NCBI GenBank assembly: GCA_963700925.1
Contig: OY969553.1
Span: forward strand, 2,294,001 to 2,358,000
Direction of reading: 5' to 3'
DNA from: CAWJMD01 sp963700925
Lineage (GTDB): Bacteria; Actinomycetota; Actinomycetes; Actinomycetales; CAWJMD01
Length of the DNA: 64,000 nt
Part shown: in pieces, positions 8,537 to 16,318 of the stretch
Layout of the letters: each line of letters begins with the position of its first letter
Position numbering within the stretch: the first letter of the stretch is position 1
Notes under the pieces: model-generated
Seen by the model: only the letters and a program-made list of their open reading frames with translations
What the model was told of the DNA's origin: nothing
Database searches by the model: none
Translations under genes and position numbers: made by a program

Positions 8537-9211
8537 GTGCTGGTGAGGCGGGGACCGGACGGCGGTCCCGGCGCCGGTCCGGGGGTGATCCCCGTCTCGG
8601 CCCGGACGGCCGGAGCGGTGCGGTTGGCTCGCTCGGCGCTGGTCCGGCTGCGGGAGGACCTGGCGACGGCCCGGCGCCGCGACCCGGCCGTGCGCAGCGA
8701 CGCCGAGCTGGTCCTGGCCTACCCCGGCCTGCACGCCATCTGGCTGCACCGGGTCGCGCACAAGTGGTGGGCCCGCCCCGATCTGCGGCTGGCGGCGCGC
8801 GTTCTCTCCCACGTGAACCGGATGGTCACTGGCATCGAGATCCACCCTGGCGCCCAGATCGGCCGGCGCTTCTTCATCGACCACGGGATGGGTGTCGTCA
8901 TCGGCGAGACCGCAGAGGTCGGTGACGACGTGATGCTCTACCACGGCGTCACTCTCGGCGGACGGTCGATGGCCAAGACCAAGCGCCACCCCACCATCGG
9001 GGACGGTGTCGTGATCGGGGCCGGAGCCCGCGTTCTCGGCCCGGTCGTCGTGGGGGCCCACGCCCAGATCGGCGCGAACGCGGTGGTCGTCAAGGACGTG
9101 CCGGAGGGCGCCGTCGTCGTCGGAGTGCCGGGACGTGTCCGAGACCTGCCCCCGGCCGTCGTTGCTCATCTGCACGACGACGAGCTCATCGACCCCGCGA
9201 TCTGGATCTAG
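8537..9211 (+). CDS. cysE: Serine O-acetyltransferase
   Basis: Makes O-acetylserine, the substrate of the preceding cysK product. The left-handed beta-helix hexapeptide region is plain: GIEIHPGAQIGRRFFIDHG, VVIGETAEVGDDVMLYHGVT and HPTIGDGVVIGAGARVLGP, with the catalytic His/Asp pair in FIDHG and the acetyl-CoA contact region near GGRSMAKTKRHPTIGDG. The N-terminal half is short, as in the compact bacterial forms. Start is uncertain: GTG 8537, 2 bases after cysK, is chosen (224 residues), but GTG 8543 or GTG 8585 are possible. The C-terminal tail (HDDELIDPAIWI) could be the part that docks into CysK, which is an inference from the family. Confidence 0.93.
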   Translation: MLVRRGPDGGPGAGPGVIPVSARTAGAVRLARSALVRLREDLATARRRDPAVRSDAELVLAYPGLHAIWLHRVAHKWWARPDLRLAARVLSHVNRMVTGIEIHPGAQIGRRFFIDHGMGVVIGETAEVGDDVMLYHGVTLGGRSMAKTKRHPTIGDGVVIGAGARVLGPVVVGAHAQIGANAVVVKDVPEGAVVVGVPGRVRDLPPAVVAHLHDDELIDPAIWI

Positions 9212-9222
9212 CTGCACCAAGC

Positions 9223-9283
9223 GCGAAACGGCGTGTTCCCGGTGTCCTGACGGTCGTCAGGCAGCGGGAACACGCCGATTCGC
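9223..9283. terminator. Long near-perfect inverted repeat between convergent genes
   Basis: CGGCGTGTTCCC at 9229-9240 pairs with GGGAACACGCCG at 9266-9277. One mismatch further out, GCGAA and TTCGC extend the stem. The loop itself holds a 7-bp hairpin (CCTGACG/CGTCAGG, 9246-9261). It lies between cysE (+) and the PAC2 gene (-) and probably ends transcription from both sides. There is no T-run on either strand. Confidence 0.7.
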
Positions 9284-9298
9284 GATGGGTGGTGGAGG

Positions 9299-10243
9299 TC
9301 AGTCGCTTGTGTCGAGGCCGCGCAGGAAGTCCTCGAGCTCGGCGGCCAGCTCGTCGCCGCCAGGCATCTCGTCGTCGGGCAGGGTCGGGCTCAGCAGGCC
9401 GGTACCGCTCAGTGACCGGCCAGCGGTGACCGCGTCGTAGTTGCGCTCCAGACCCTGCACTGCCTGCAGCGTCTGGGGCGAGTCAGCCACCTGGGCGTCG
9501 ATCTGCGTCAGCACCGAGGTACCCGCCTCGCGCAGCGCAGCGGTCGGCAGCGAGAGCCCCGCGACGTCTGCTACCGCCTCGAGCAAAGCCGTTGCCGCAG
9601 GCGGGAACTCAGCCTCGGCGAGATAGTGCGGCACGTGCGCCGTGAAGCCGACGGCGTCGTGCCCCGCCTGGGTCGCCCGCAGCTCGAGGAGGGCGCCGAC
9701 ATGACCGGGCACGTCGACATCACCGATCCAGCGAGGGCGACCGGCGATCAGCTCGCGGCTGCTGGCGTGCGACGTCAGGCCGATCGGGCGCGTGTGCGGA
9801 GCTGCCCACGGAATGCCGTGGATGCCTGCCACGAGCCCGATGCCGAGGTGGTCGACCAGCTGCAGCACAGCCGCGACGAAGCGCTCCCACTGGAAGTCGG
9901 GCTCGGGGCCAGACAGCAGGTAGAACTCCTGCCCGGTCTCGTCCGTGAGGGAGTGCACCGTCAGCCGGTGCTGGTCGATGTCGGTGAATCGGTCCGACCT
10001 GAAGGTCATTCGCGGACGGCGTCCGCGGTAGTCGATCAGCTGGTCAACGTCGAAGTGGGCCACGTCTCGTGCCGGCAGCTCGCTGAGCAGGTGCTGGACG
10101 GTGAGGTTCGCGGCCTGTCCCGCGTCCACGAAACCGGTCAGCGCGTGCAGGAGCACAGGGCGCCCGGTCTGCGCGACCGGATCGTGGGCAACGGCCGGGT
10201 CGATGACATCGACCAGGTCGTACAGGTCCTCTGGGGAAAGCAT
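9299..10243 (-). CDS. PAC2 family protein (proteasome-assembly-chaperone-like)
   Basis: A 314-residue member of the PAC2 family, actinobacterial proteins related to a eukaryotic proteasome assembly chaperone; their bacterial role is not settled. Family features include PVLLHALTGFVDAGQA near the N-terminus, the segment HFDVDQLIDYRGRRP, LTVHSLTDETGQEFYLLSG, and GIHGIPWAAPHTRPIG in the centre. The C-terminus is acidic and Leu-rich (ELAAELEDFLRGLD). ATG 10243 gives the family's usual N-terminus MLSPEDLYDL; longer reading in the same frame is unrelated. It stands alone, ending in the shared hairpin with cysE. Confidence 0.88.
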   Translation of the reverse strand: MLSPEDLYDLVDVIDPAVAHDPVAQTGRPVLLHALTGFVDAGQAANLTVQHLLSELPARDVAHFDVDQLIDYRGRRPRMTFRSDRFTDIDQHRLTVHSLTDETGQEFYLLSGPEPDFQWERFVAAVLQLVDHLGIGLVAGIHGIPWAAPHTRPIGLTSHASSRELIAGRPRWIGDVDVPGHVGALLELRATQAGHDAVGFTAHVPHYLAEAEFPPAATALLEAVADVAGLSLPTAALREAGTSVLTQIDAQVADSPQTLQAVQGLERNYDAVTAGRSLSGTGLLSPTLPDDEMPGGDELAAELEDFLRGLDTSD

Positions 10244-10308
10244 GATCACCTCGTGTAGTTCGTCGAGAGGTTCAACGCCCCTGCACGTGGTGGTTGTTCC
10301 GCCAGAGG

Positions 10309-10848
10309 TCAGAACCTCCCCTGCGCCAGCCGGGCGTTGATCTCCCGCACCTGGCCGGGGATCATGCAGGCGTTCACGATCCACCAGACGAGGACGCCGA
10401 GCAGCGGCAGCGCGCCGAAGAAGAAGATCCACAGCGTGGCGATGCCGAACAGCCAGAGCAGGAGGATGCCCACGCCGGCGCCGATCTGGTTCAGGTAGAA
10501 CCGGTCCGCGCCGAAGTGCCCGAGGAACAGCCACAGCAGGAACGCGACCGTCTGGTCCTTGTAGGCGACGGGCGGGCCCTGGTGGACGTGGTGCACGACC
10601 TGGCCCCCCGGCGTGTGCTGCTCCTGGGGCGTGTACCGCTGCACCTGGCCCCTCTGCACCTGGCCGAACGGCTGATGCCTGGGCTGCTGCTGCCCGTACT
10701 GCTGCTGCCCGTACTGCTGCTGGGGGTACTGGACCGGTGGCTGCTGATGGCGCGGGGGTGACGGCTGTTGGGGCTGGACCGGGACATGCTTGGTCAGCGG
10801 CACCGGCTCGTCCTCGGCGGGCCTATTGCTGGACGTGTTCTCGCTCAT
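10309..10848 (-). CDS. TM2 domain membrane protein with Gln-rich N-terminus
   Basis: A 179-residue protein. Residues 1-95 are Pro/Gln/Tyr-rich with QQQYGQQQYGQQQ repeats and probably disordered. The rest is a TM2 domain: VAYKDQTVAFLLWLFLGHFG, then ADRFYLNQIGAGVGILLL, two hydrophobic helices joined by the DRFY turn that marks the family, and a third hydrophobic stretch LWIFFFGALPLLGVLVWWIV. The function of bacterial TM2 proteins is not established. ATG 10848 follows a GGGGGAG ribosome site on the minus strand. It is probably monocistronic, between PAC2 and the rhodanese gene. Confidence 0.85.
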   Translation of the reverse strand: MSENTSSNRPAEDEPVPLTKHVPVQPQQPSPPRHQQPPVQYPQQQYGQQQYGQQQPRHQPFGQVQRGQVQRYTPQEQHTPGGQVVHHVHQGPPVAYKDQTVAFLLWLFLGHFGADRFYLNQIGAGVGILLLWLFGIATLWIFFFGALPLLGVLVWWIVNACMIPGQVREINARLAQGRF

Positions 10849-10939
10849 CGTCGCTCCCCCACGTAGGCGCCGTGGCTGCGGCGCGTAGGGCTCCAGGTTA
10901 TCGAGATCCCGCGTCCGTCGAGCCCAGGTGCTCGACGGG

Positions 10940-11371
10940 TCAGCCGCCGGGCTGCACGGGCAGTCCGGCCTCGCGCCAGGCCCGGAACCCACCGGCGAGG
11001 TCGGTGGCCCGGACCAGGCCGATGCCCCGCAGCGACGCCGCTGCGAAGCTCGACGCGTAGCCCTCCTGGCAGATCACGACGACGAGGTCGTCGAATCCCG
11101 GGGCTTCCGCGATGCGGGCGTCGCCGACGGGGTCGAGGCGCCACTCCAGCACGTTGCGCTCGATCACCAGGGCCCTCGGCACCATCCCTTCCGCCGCTCG
11201 CTGTGCGGCCGGACGGATGTCGACCAGCAGTGCTCCATCCAGCTGGGCGACCCGGGCAGCGGCCGGGTCGAGGCGAACGAGGCCGTTGCGAGCCTCGGCC
11301 AGACGATCGTCGACGGTGCTGCGGTCGGCCGTCGTGGTCGGCGTGGTCGGCGCGGGCGGCGCAGCGCTCAT
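10940..11371 (-). CDS. Rhodanese-like sulfurtransferase
   Basis: A 143-residue single rhodanese domain. LLVDIRPAAQRAAEG gives the CH2A-type motif, and VVVICQEGYASS the active-site loop with catalytic cysteine at 101; the C-terminal GGFRAWREAGLPV is the usual ending. Such enzymes move sulfane sulfur to acceptors such as cyanide or thiols. ATG 11371 overlaps the stop of the upstream cysteine dioxygenase as ATGA, so the two are translationally coupled. The pairing suggests the protein handles sulfur released in cysteine breakdown; that role is inferred. Confidence 0.9.
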   Translation of the reverse strand: MSAAPPAPTTPTTTADRSTVDDRLAEARNGLVRLDPAAARVAQLDGALLVDIRPAAQRAAEGMVPRALVIERNVLEWRLDPVGDARIAEAPGFDDLVVVICQEGYASSFAAASLRGIGLVRATDLAGGFRAWREAGLPVQPGG

Positions 11372-11895
11372 CACTGCTGCTCCGGCTCGTCCCCGCGCAC
11401 TGTGCGCACAGGCTTGAGCCGTCCGAAAACCCATTCGTAGTAAGTCATCTCGGTGAGCCGTGGCGAGTACGCGTGGATGCTGACGGCGGGCTCCGCGAGC
11501 TCGTTGCGCACGTCGTGCACCGCACCGGGCTCGATCGTGGCGACGAGACCGGGAGTGAACTTGCGAGGCTTCAGCCGACCCTGGCTGTCGGGGCGGATCT
11601 CGTGGAGCGCGCCGCGTACGACGGTGAACGCGGCCTCTGACCGGCCGTGGTCGTGCAGGTCCGTGCCCTGGGACGTCAGCCAGGTCAGGACCCAGACGTC
11701 GACGTCGGCGGGGCCATCGAGGCGCGCCCAGTGGCGCTCGGTGCTGGCGGGGTCGGTGGTGCCGTGGCCGATGCGGGCAAGACTCGCAGCGGGCTCCCAC
11801 AGCTCGGGTCGCGCAGCGACGTCGGCCACCAGGCGTGGCAGATCGATGGTGCTTCGAGGAGGGTCGGACGGACGCGTGACAGCGGTGACGGACAT
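11371..11895 (-). CDS. Cysteine dioxygenase
   Basis: Non-heme iron enzyme that oxidises L-cysteine to cysteine sulfinate with O2. The 174-residue length fits bacterial type I enzymes, and the cupin ligands are visible: HDH with His81 and His83 in LTSQGTDLHDHGRS, and His127 in IEPGAVHDVRN. Start ATG 11895 follows GAGAGG (plus-strand 11903-11908) with a 7-base spacer. It is the first full gene of an operon with the rhodanese gene. A short Cys-rich leader reading frame lies 47 bases upstream, which suggests control by cysteine or charged tRNA-Cys. Confidence 0.92.
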   Translation of the reverse strand: MSVTAVTRPSDPPRSTIDLPRLVADVAARPELWEPAASLARIGHGTTDPASTERHWARLDGPADVDVWVLTWLTSQGTDLHDHGRSEAAFTVVRGALHEIRPDSQGRLKPRKFTPGLVATIEPGAVHDVRNELAEPAVSIHAYSPRLTEMTYYEWVFGRLKPVRTVRGDEPEQQ

Positions 11896-11942
11896 GGGTG
11901 TGCCTCTCGATCAGGTTGTGCCAGAAGGGATGTGGGTGGTTG

Positions 11943-12014
11943 TCAGCGAAACGCGCGACAACAGCACGCCGGCATCCGGCACAGGTCGATCTCGAGACGG
12001 CGGGTCAGCAGCAT
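11943..12014 (-). CDS. Putative cysteine leader peptide (23 codons)
   Basis: Reading the minus strand from ATG 12014 gives a 23-residue peptide with TRRLEIDLCR in its first half and three consecutive cysteine codons (TGC TGT TGT) near the end, then a stop. The TRRxxIDLxR pattern followed by cysteines is that of the small leader peptides seen before sulfur genes across actinobacteria, where polycysteine reading frames control the genes behind them according to cysteine supply. It ends 47 bases before the cysteine dioxygenase ATG. A CCTCTC stretch upstream of the leader (plus strand 12027-12032 reads GAGAGG) is complementary to the dioxygenase ribosome site GAGAGG. This suggests, but does not prove, sequestration. 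The ribosome site of the leader itself is weak. Confidence 0.72.
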   Translation of the reverse strand: MLLTRRLEIDLCRMPACCCRAFR

Positions 12015-12324
12015 GCGAGACCCGGTGAGAGGTGGGGTGTGCTGCTCATGGACGGACCTCCATCGGTCCTGGCGGTAGCACCCACACCCCAGGTGGGGCG
12101 GGTTGCTGCGACGTCGACGAGCCAGGTCTCTCGGCCGCTCTGGATGGGCTCCGCCAGCCTTGCTGGCTCCCGAGGTTCGAGCAAGTACGGCTCAGAATGT
12201 GGACGTTTGACGATGGTGGCGGGTGAACAATCGCTTTGCCTACGGAGCGCGACGGGACCTTCGACCCTGCCTGGCTGCTGGCGACGGGGGCAGAGTCGGC
12301 AGCAAGAGAGGGAGGTGTGTGCTC

Positions 12325-13125
12325 GTGGACGTTCGACTGACTGCCGGACTGAGCATCATGCACGCTCCGGAGACCTTGCCCGAGCCGCTGCGCGAGGAGT
12401 GGCAGAGCCTGGTCGAACGCACATCCGACCCGGCGACCTTCAGCGTTGATCTCGTGCCGGGCCTCCCGGCCCCCGCACAGCGTTGGCTGTTGCACTCCAT
12501 CGAGCCCGGCACGCCCCTGCGGCGCTCGGCAGTGCTGCGCCAGCACGGCAAGATCAAGGTGGGTCGCTGGATGACGTACGAAGCCGATTGGGTGCTCTCG
12601 CCACCGGTGGGCTACATCTGGGCGGCGACAACCCACGTCGGGCCCCTCTTCGTTCGCGGTTCCGACACGTTGACCCACGGGGCCGGGGCGATGCGATGGC
12701 GCATCCTCGGTCGTATCCCGTTCATGTCCGTCACCGGACCCGACGTCGACCGCAGTGCCATGGGCCGGCTCGCCGGCGAGCTGTGCTTCGTGCCGGCGGT
12801 GGCCCTGTCACCAGCCGTCCAGTGGGAGCCGGTCGACGACCATCGTGCGGTGGCGTGCGTCCGGGCTCATGGTGTGACGCACCGGGTCACGATGACCATT
12901 GGCCCGACCGGACGGCTCGAGCGCATCGACGTCCCACGCTGGGACCACCCTGATGGCAAGGCGTTTCACGAGCATCACTTCACTGCGGTGATGGACGGCG
13001 CCGAGGGAAAGTTCGACGGGTTCACAATCCCCACCAGCTGCAGTGCGGGCTGGTGGCACTGCCCTGACGAGTGCGCGACCGAGGAGTTCATCCGCTTCAC
13101 GATTGACCACGCCACCTACCTGTGA
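12325..13125 (+). CDS. DUF6544-like conserved protein
   Basis: A cytoplasmic protein of about 266 residues with no obvious signal peptide or membrane segment. Pieces such as LPAPAQRWLLHSIEPGTP, then HGKIKVGRWMTYEADWVLSP and GDTLTHGAGAMRWRILGRIP-like text resemble the DUF6544 family, whose function is unknown. The C-terminal part has a Cys-containing segment TSCSAGWWHCPDECATEEF that could bind a metal, which is a guess. GTG 12325 is preferred because GGGAGG at 12310-12315 is 9 bases upstream; GTG 12319 is too close. It is divergent from the cysteine dioxygenase operon across about 310 bases. Confidence 0.65.
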   Translation: MDVRLTAGLSIMHAPETLPEPLREEWQSLVERTSDPATFSVDLVPGLPAPAQRWLLHSIEPGTPLRRSAVLRQHGKIKVGRWMTYEADWVLSPPVGYIWAATTHVGPLFVRGSDTLTHGAGAMRWRILGRIPFMSVTGPDVDRSAMGRLAGELCFVPAVALSPAVQWEPVDDHRAVACVRAHGVTHRVTMTIGPTGRLERIDVPRWDHPDGKAFHEHHFTAVMDGAEGKFDGFTIPTSCSAGWWHCPDECATEEFIRFTIDHATYL

Positions 13126-13162
13126 CGAGATCCGTTCCCGTTCAACGCTGCTCGTGGCTGGC

Positions 13163-14077
13163 TCAGCGGTACCCCGTGGTGTCGGCGGGCTTCCCCGCGT
13201 CCTGAACCTCGGGCATGTAGCGCCACGCGTCGGGTTGGCTGCCGTCGACGTCGGTGAAGCCGTACACCTTGGCGAGCTGTCCGCTCGACAGGGACTGACC
13301 GTTCCAGCGGGCCACGTCGGGGTCGGCGGCTAGCGCGGCCACGGCACGGCCGACGAACGCCGGGCTCTCGGAGATGGCGAAGTGGGGAATCCGCTCGGTC
13401 GCGTCGTGCCAGCTCTCCTCGGTCACGCCGAAGGCCTCGAGCATGGCCTCGGAGCGAAGCCAGCCCGGAGTGACCGCCACCGCTGTCGCTCCGTGCGCCG
13501 CCAGCTCGTGGCCCATGGCGAAGGCGGCGCGGAGATTGGCGGCCTTCGCCATGTCGTAGAAGAACGACACGCGGTAGTTGGTGGCGTTGTACTCGGCGGT
13601 GCCGTCCGTCACCTCGACGACAAGCCCACCGGCAGACTTGATCAGCAGGGGCAGCGCGAAATGCGCTGTGATGGCGTGGGTATCGACCGCCAGCCGCAGC
13701 AGTCGCAGACCGGTATCGAGCGACGACTCCCAGACGGTCTTGTCCCACTCCATCGTGGTCGCGCCGAAGATGTCGTTGACGAGCACGTGCAGGGCGCCCT
13801 GCTCCTGCTCGATGCGCTTCACCAGCGCCTCGACCTGGTCCGGCTCGAGGTGGTCGACCTGGACGGGGATCCCGTGCCCTCCGGCGGCGTCCACGAGCGC
13901 AGCGGTCTCCTCGATCGTCTCCGGCCGGTTCATCTCCGAGCGTTCGCGCTGGGTCGTCCGCGCTGTGCAGTAGACGGTCGCGCCGGCGGCGCCGAGCTGC
14001 ACGGCGATGCCGCGCCCAGCGCCGCGAGAGGCGCCGGTTACGAGGGCAACTCGGCCCTTGAGAGGTTGCTTCTCCAT
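13163..14077 (-). CDS. Short-chain dehydrogenase/reductase
   Basis: A 304-residue classical SDR. The NAD(P)-binding motif TGASRGAGRG is at about 15-24, an NDIFGA segment replaces the usual NNAG, and YDMAK supplies the Tyr-x-x-x-Lys catalytic pair after a serine-poor strand (EVTDGTAEYN). The extended length and the YCTAR segment after the second strand resemble SDRs annotated as DHRS1-like. The substrate is unknown. It is followed on the same strand side by nothing and preceded 21 bases upstream by a GNAT gene, so the two may be cotranscribed. Confidence 0.85.
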   Translation of the reverse strand: MEKQPLKGRVALVTGASRGAGRGIAVQLGAAGATVYCTARTTQRERSEMNRPETIEETAALVDAAGGHGIPVQVDHLEPDQVEALVKRIEQEQGALHVLVNDIFGATTMEWDKTVWESSLDTGLRLLRLAVDTHAITAHFALPLLIKSAGGLVVEVTDGTAEYNATNYRVSFFYDMAKAANLRAAFAMGHELAAHGATAVAVTPGWLRSEAMLEAFGVTEESWHDATERIPHFAISESPAFVGRAVAALAADPDVARWNGQSLSSGQLAKVYGFTDVDGSQPDAWRYMPEVQDAGKPADTTGYR

Positions 14078-14098
14078 GGTGACTTCCGGATGCGCTGC

Positions 14099-14635
14099 CT
14101 ACTGGGCGGCGCCCCGTCCTCCTTCCGATTCGTGGGTCAAGTGCTTCTCATAGCGGCGGACGGGGACCGCGATCGTCGTGCCGCCCCTTCCTTCGGCGGC
14201 GTAGTCCAAAGCGCCGCCGTCCGACCATCCGTTGCGCTCGTAGAACCGCCGGGCACGCGCGTTTCCGGCGACGACCGCCAGCCACGCGCCGGTGTACCTC
14301 TCGCCGATCACCGCCTCCCCGTGCTCGAGAAGCATTGCGGCTACTCCGCTTCCGCGAACTCGGGCGTCGACGTAGACCTGCTCGATCTCGTCGCCCTGCA
14401 CCATCACGAACCCGACGACCGCGGAGTCGATGGTGGCGACCGTCGTCGCGTCGAGCCGCGCGGGGACGCGCTGGCGGAAGTCGGCGAGCTGCCGGTGCGC
14501 CACCAGGGCAGCGGGCACGTGACCGAGGTGGCCGTCGGGCCAGCCGCGGTGCCAGAGCGTGGCGATCGCCTCGACGTCGGCCCGGACGGCCGGCCGGAAC
14601 GTGGCCACCGTGATCTCGGGAACTGTTGTGGGCAC
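14099..14635 (-). CDS. GNAT family N-acetyltransferase
   Basis: A 178-residue single GNAT domain. The acetyl-CoA-binding motif A is seen at YVDARVRGSGVAAMLLEHGE (Q/RxxGxG/A pattern as RGSGVA), followed by GAWLAVVAGNARARRFYERN, the usual motif B with the tyrosine near the thiol. The N-terminal RPAVRADVEAIATLWHRGW is typical of small-molecule or ribosomal-protein acetyltransferases. Substrate unknown. The gene lies just upstream of the SDR gene on the same strand. Confidence 0.87.
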   Translation of the reverse strand: MPTTVPEITVATFRPAVRADVEAIATLWHRGWPDGHLGHVPAALVAHRQLADFRQRVPARLDATTVATIDSAVVGFVMVQGDEIEQVYVDARVRGSGVAAMLLEHGEAVIGERYTGAWLAVVAGNARARRFYERNGWSDGGALDYAAEGRGGTTIAVPVRRYEKHLTHESEGGRGAAQ

Positions 14636-14725
14636 TGGTCCGTCCTTCCTGTTTCTCTACCCGCTGCCGAAGGCTCCGTGACTGGCGTATAGTGCTTTGT
14701 CAGTGATGAACCTATCGGAGGTGTC

Positions 14726-15307
14726 GTGACTGGTCAAGTGCTTTTCGACAGTTATGAGAACACGGGTGCTGTCATCGCCGTCGACCTGGTGAACGCGCTG
14801 ACGCTCGAGCACGCGTACGGCCGCCCCGTCCAGACTCACGAGCCCCTTCCCGCCATCAGGCGGGTGCTGGAGGTCGACCCACCCTCAGCTGCGCAGCTGA
14901 AGGCGCGCCACGTTGCGGGCCTCGTCAGCCTGGCGGGGGAGCTGCGCGGCGTCTTCCAGAGCCTCCAAGACGGCGACGTGGACTCGGCCGCGAGCAGGCT
15001 CAACGAACTGCTGGCGCAGCACCCGACCGACCTTCACCTCGCGAAGGAGGATGGGCGCTGGCGCCTGCACCACCACCCCGTCGACGCAGCCCTCGTGCCG
15101 ATGGTCACGGCCATCTCCGCCGAGGCGCTGGCCCGCCTGATCGGTGCCGGTGCAGAGGGCCGGTTCGGCATCTGCGACAGCGACGACTGCGATCGCGTGT
15201 ACTTCGACGGGTCCAAGAACGGCAGCCGCCGGTTCTGTTCGACCACGTGCCAGAACAGGGTCAAGGCCGCCTCGTTCCGGCGCCGTCAGGCGACGACCGG
15301 GTCCTGA
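14726..15307 (+). CDS. CGNR zinc-finger (ABATE) regulator
   Basis: A 193-residue protein with an N-terminal stress-related ABATE-like domain (VDLVNALTLEHAYGRPVQ, then a helical region) and a C-terminal CGNR-type zinc finger: GICDSDDCDRVYFDGSKN, then RRFCSTTCQNRVKAASFRRR. Four cysteines would bind zinc and the basic end would contact DNA. CQNR replaces the canonical CGNR. Members are taken to be transcription regulators, with few studied. GTG 14726 follows CGGAGGTGTC, a good ribosome site. It is divergent from the GNAT gene, a likely target. Confidence 0.88.
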   Translation: MTGQVLFDSYENTGAVIAVDLVNALTLEHAYGRPVQTHEPLPAIRRVLEVDPPSAAQLKARHVAGLVSLAGELRGVFQSLQDGDVDSAASRLNELLAQHPTDLHLAKEDGRWRLHHHPVDAALVPMVTAISAEALARLIGAGAEGRFGICDSDDCDRVYFDGSKNGSRRFCSTTCQNRVKAASFRRRQATTGS

Positions 15308-15319
15308 GCTTTCGGGGCC

Positions 15320-15674
15320 TCACAAGAGATTCAGAGCCCTGGCCTCCTCGGCCAGCTCTTCGCGCACACGGGGGTGGGCGGCGTTGTCGATCAGCCGGTG
15401 AGCCTGGGTTCGCTCGTCCACGCCCCACAGCTCGGCCTCGCCCTGCTCGGTCACCACGATGCTCGGCTGGAACGACGTCACGGGCTCGTCCACCAGCGGC
15501 ACGATCCCGGAGCGGTCGGCTCGCGGGTGCAAGGACCTGAGGGCCCTCACCGCCTGGGTCGACGGCCGACAGCAGCGCGGACGGTGTGGCGTGGTTGCCG
15601 CTGACGACGATCCGAGGCTGCGCCGGGAGGGCTCCGAGCGCCTCGGCCACGGCACTCATGTCGATGGCTCTCAC
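15320..15674 (-). pseudogene. Acetyl-CoA hydrolase/transferase remnant
   Basis: Two pieces of one family lie in different frames. The first (from about 15659) encodes RIVVSGNHATPSALLSAVD, like the glycine-rich N-terminal loop of acetyl-CoA hydrolase/CoA-transferases. The second, from about 15565 down to the stop at 15320, encodes SGIVPLVDEPVTSFQPS and VVTEQGEAELWG, matching the C-terminal RIVP...VVTEYGVADLRG region with the catalytic-glutamate neighbourhood altered. Some 300 residues between them are missing and the frame shifts near 15550-15570. It is non-functional. It sits just downstream of the TOPRIM gene. Confidence 0.72.
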
Positions 15675-16318
15675 GGGCGTGCCGACATTCGGCTAGGCCG
15701 AGAGATGTACTCCAGCAACCCATCGAGAGGCCGCGGCACTCGCGCCAGGTCCATGTTCTCGACGAGAACCCTTGCGTAGCGGGCCTTTCGACCGCTGATG
15801 GTTCCCATGAACCGGTGCAGCTGCCGTTCGATCGGCCGGCCTCGCTGGTCGGGCTGGTTCTGGAAGGTCCGCAGCCTCGGCAGGTCGGCCTCGCTCTCGA
15901 TGATGCGCTCGACCTCCCTGGTACCGAGGGCACGGATCAGCTCGTCCTCGAGGTCGGCCACGCACACGAAGAAGCCGACCTGCTCCATCTCGTCGCGGGT
16001 GAGATCCGTTCCGAACCCGGCCTTCTCGAGGCCCGCTCGCACGAAACGCTCCTCGCCGGCGTCGCACAGCCCTGCCAGGCGAAGACCCTGTTCGGGGACG
16101 GTGAGGACCCGCAGGTACCGCGCGATGTTGGTGGCACCGCCGGTCGCCACCACGCCGACACCCTGCGCAGCCAGGTCCTGCCCGCGCCGCTGCGCCAGTG
16201 CCTCGACCGCCGCCTGGTCGCTCACGCCCTCGACCAGGACGAGCGTCCTGACGCCGGTGACGACCCCGAGCTCGTTCAGGACCTTGGCGACGGACCCATC
16301 CAGGAGCGGCTCCGTCAT
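15671..16318 (-). CDS. TOPRIM-domain (OLD-like) protein coupled to the DevS-like kinase
   Basis: A 215-residue protein. VRTLVLVEGVSDQAAVEALA is a TOPRIM motif with the catalytic glutamate, followed by GVGVVATGGATNIARYL and AGLCDAGEE, where a DxD-like acidic pair is expected. This matches stand-alone TOPRIM nucleotidyltransferase/hydrolase proteins related to the nuclease domain of OLD, but no ATPase domain is attached. ATG 16318 overlaps the kinase stop as ATGA, so its synthesis is coupled to the sensor kinase. Why a TOPRIM protein sits in a hypoxia-type operon is unclear; a role in nucleic-acid handling during dormancy is speculation. Confidence 0.78.
   Translation of the reverse strand: MTEPLLDGSVAKVLNELGVVTGVRTLVLVEGVSDQAAVEALAQRRGQDLAAQGVGVVATGGATNIARYLRVLTVPEQGLRLAGLCDAGEERFVRAGLEKAGFGTDLTRDEMEQVGFFVCVADLEDELIRALGTREVERIIESEADLPRLRTFQNQPDQRGRPIERQLHRFMGTISGRKARYARVLVENMDLARVPRPLDGLLEYISRPSRMSARP

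Noticed and set aside
12035..12049. An overlapping minus-strand mini-frame from ATG 12049 ending in two Cys codons.
   Set aside because: It lacks the conserved TRRxxIDLxR pattern and overlaps the better leader peptide in another frame.
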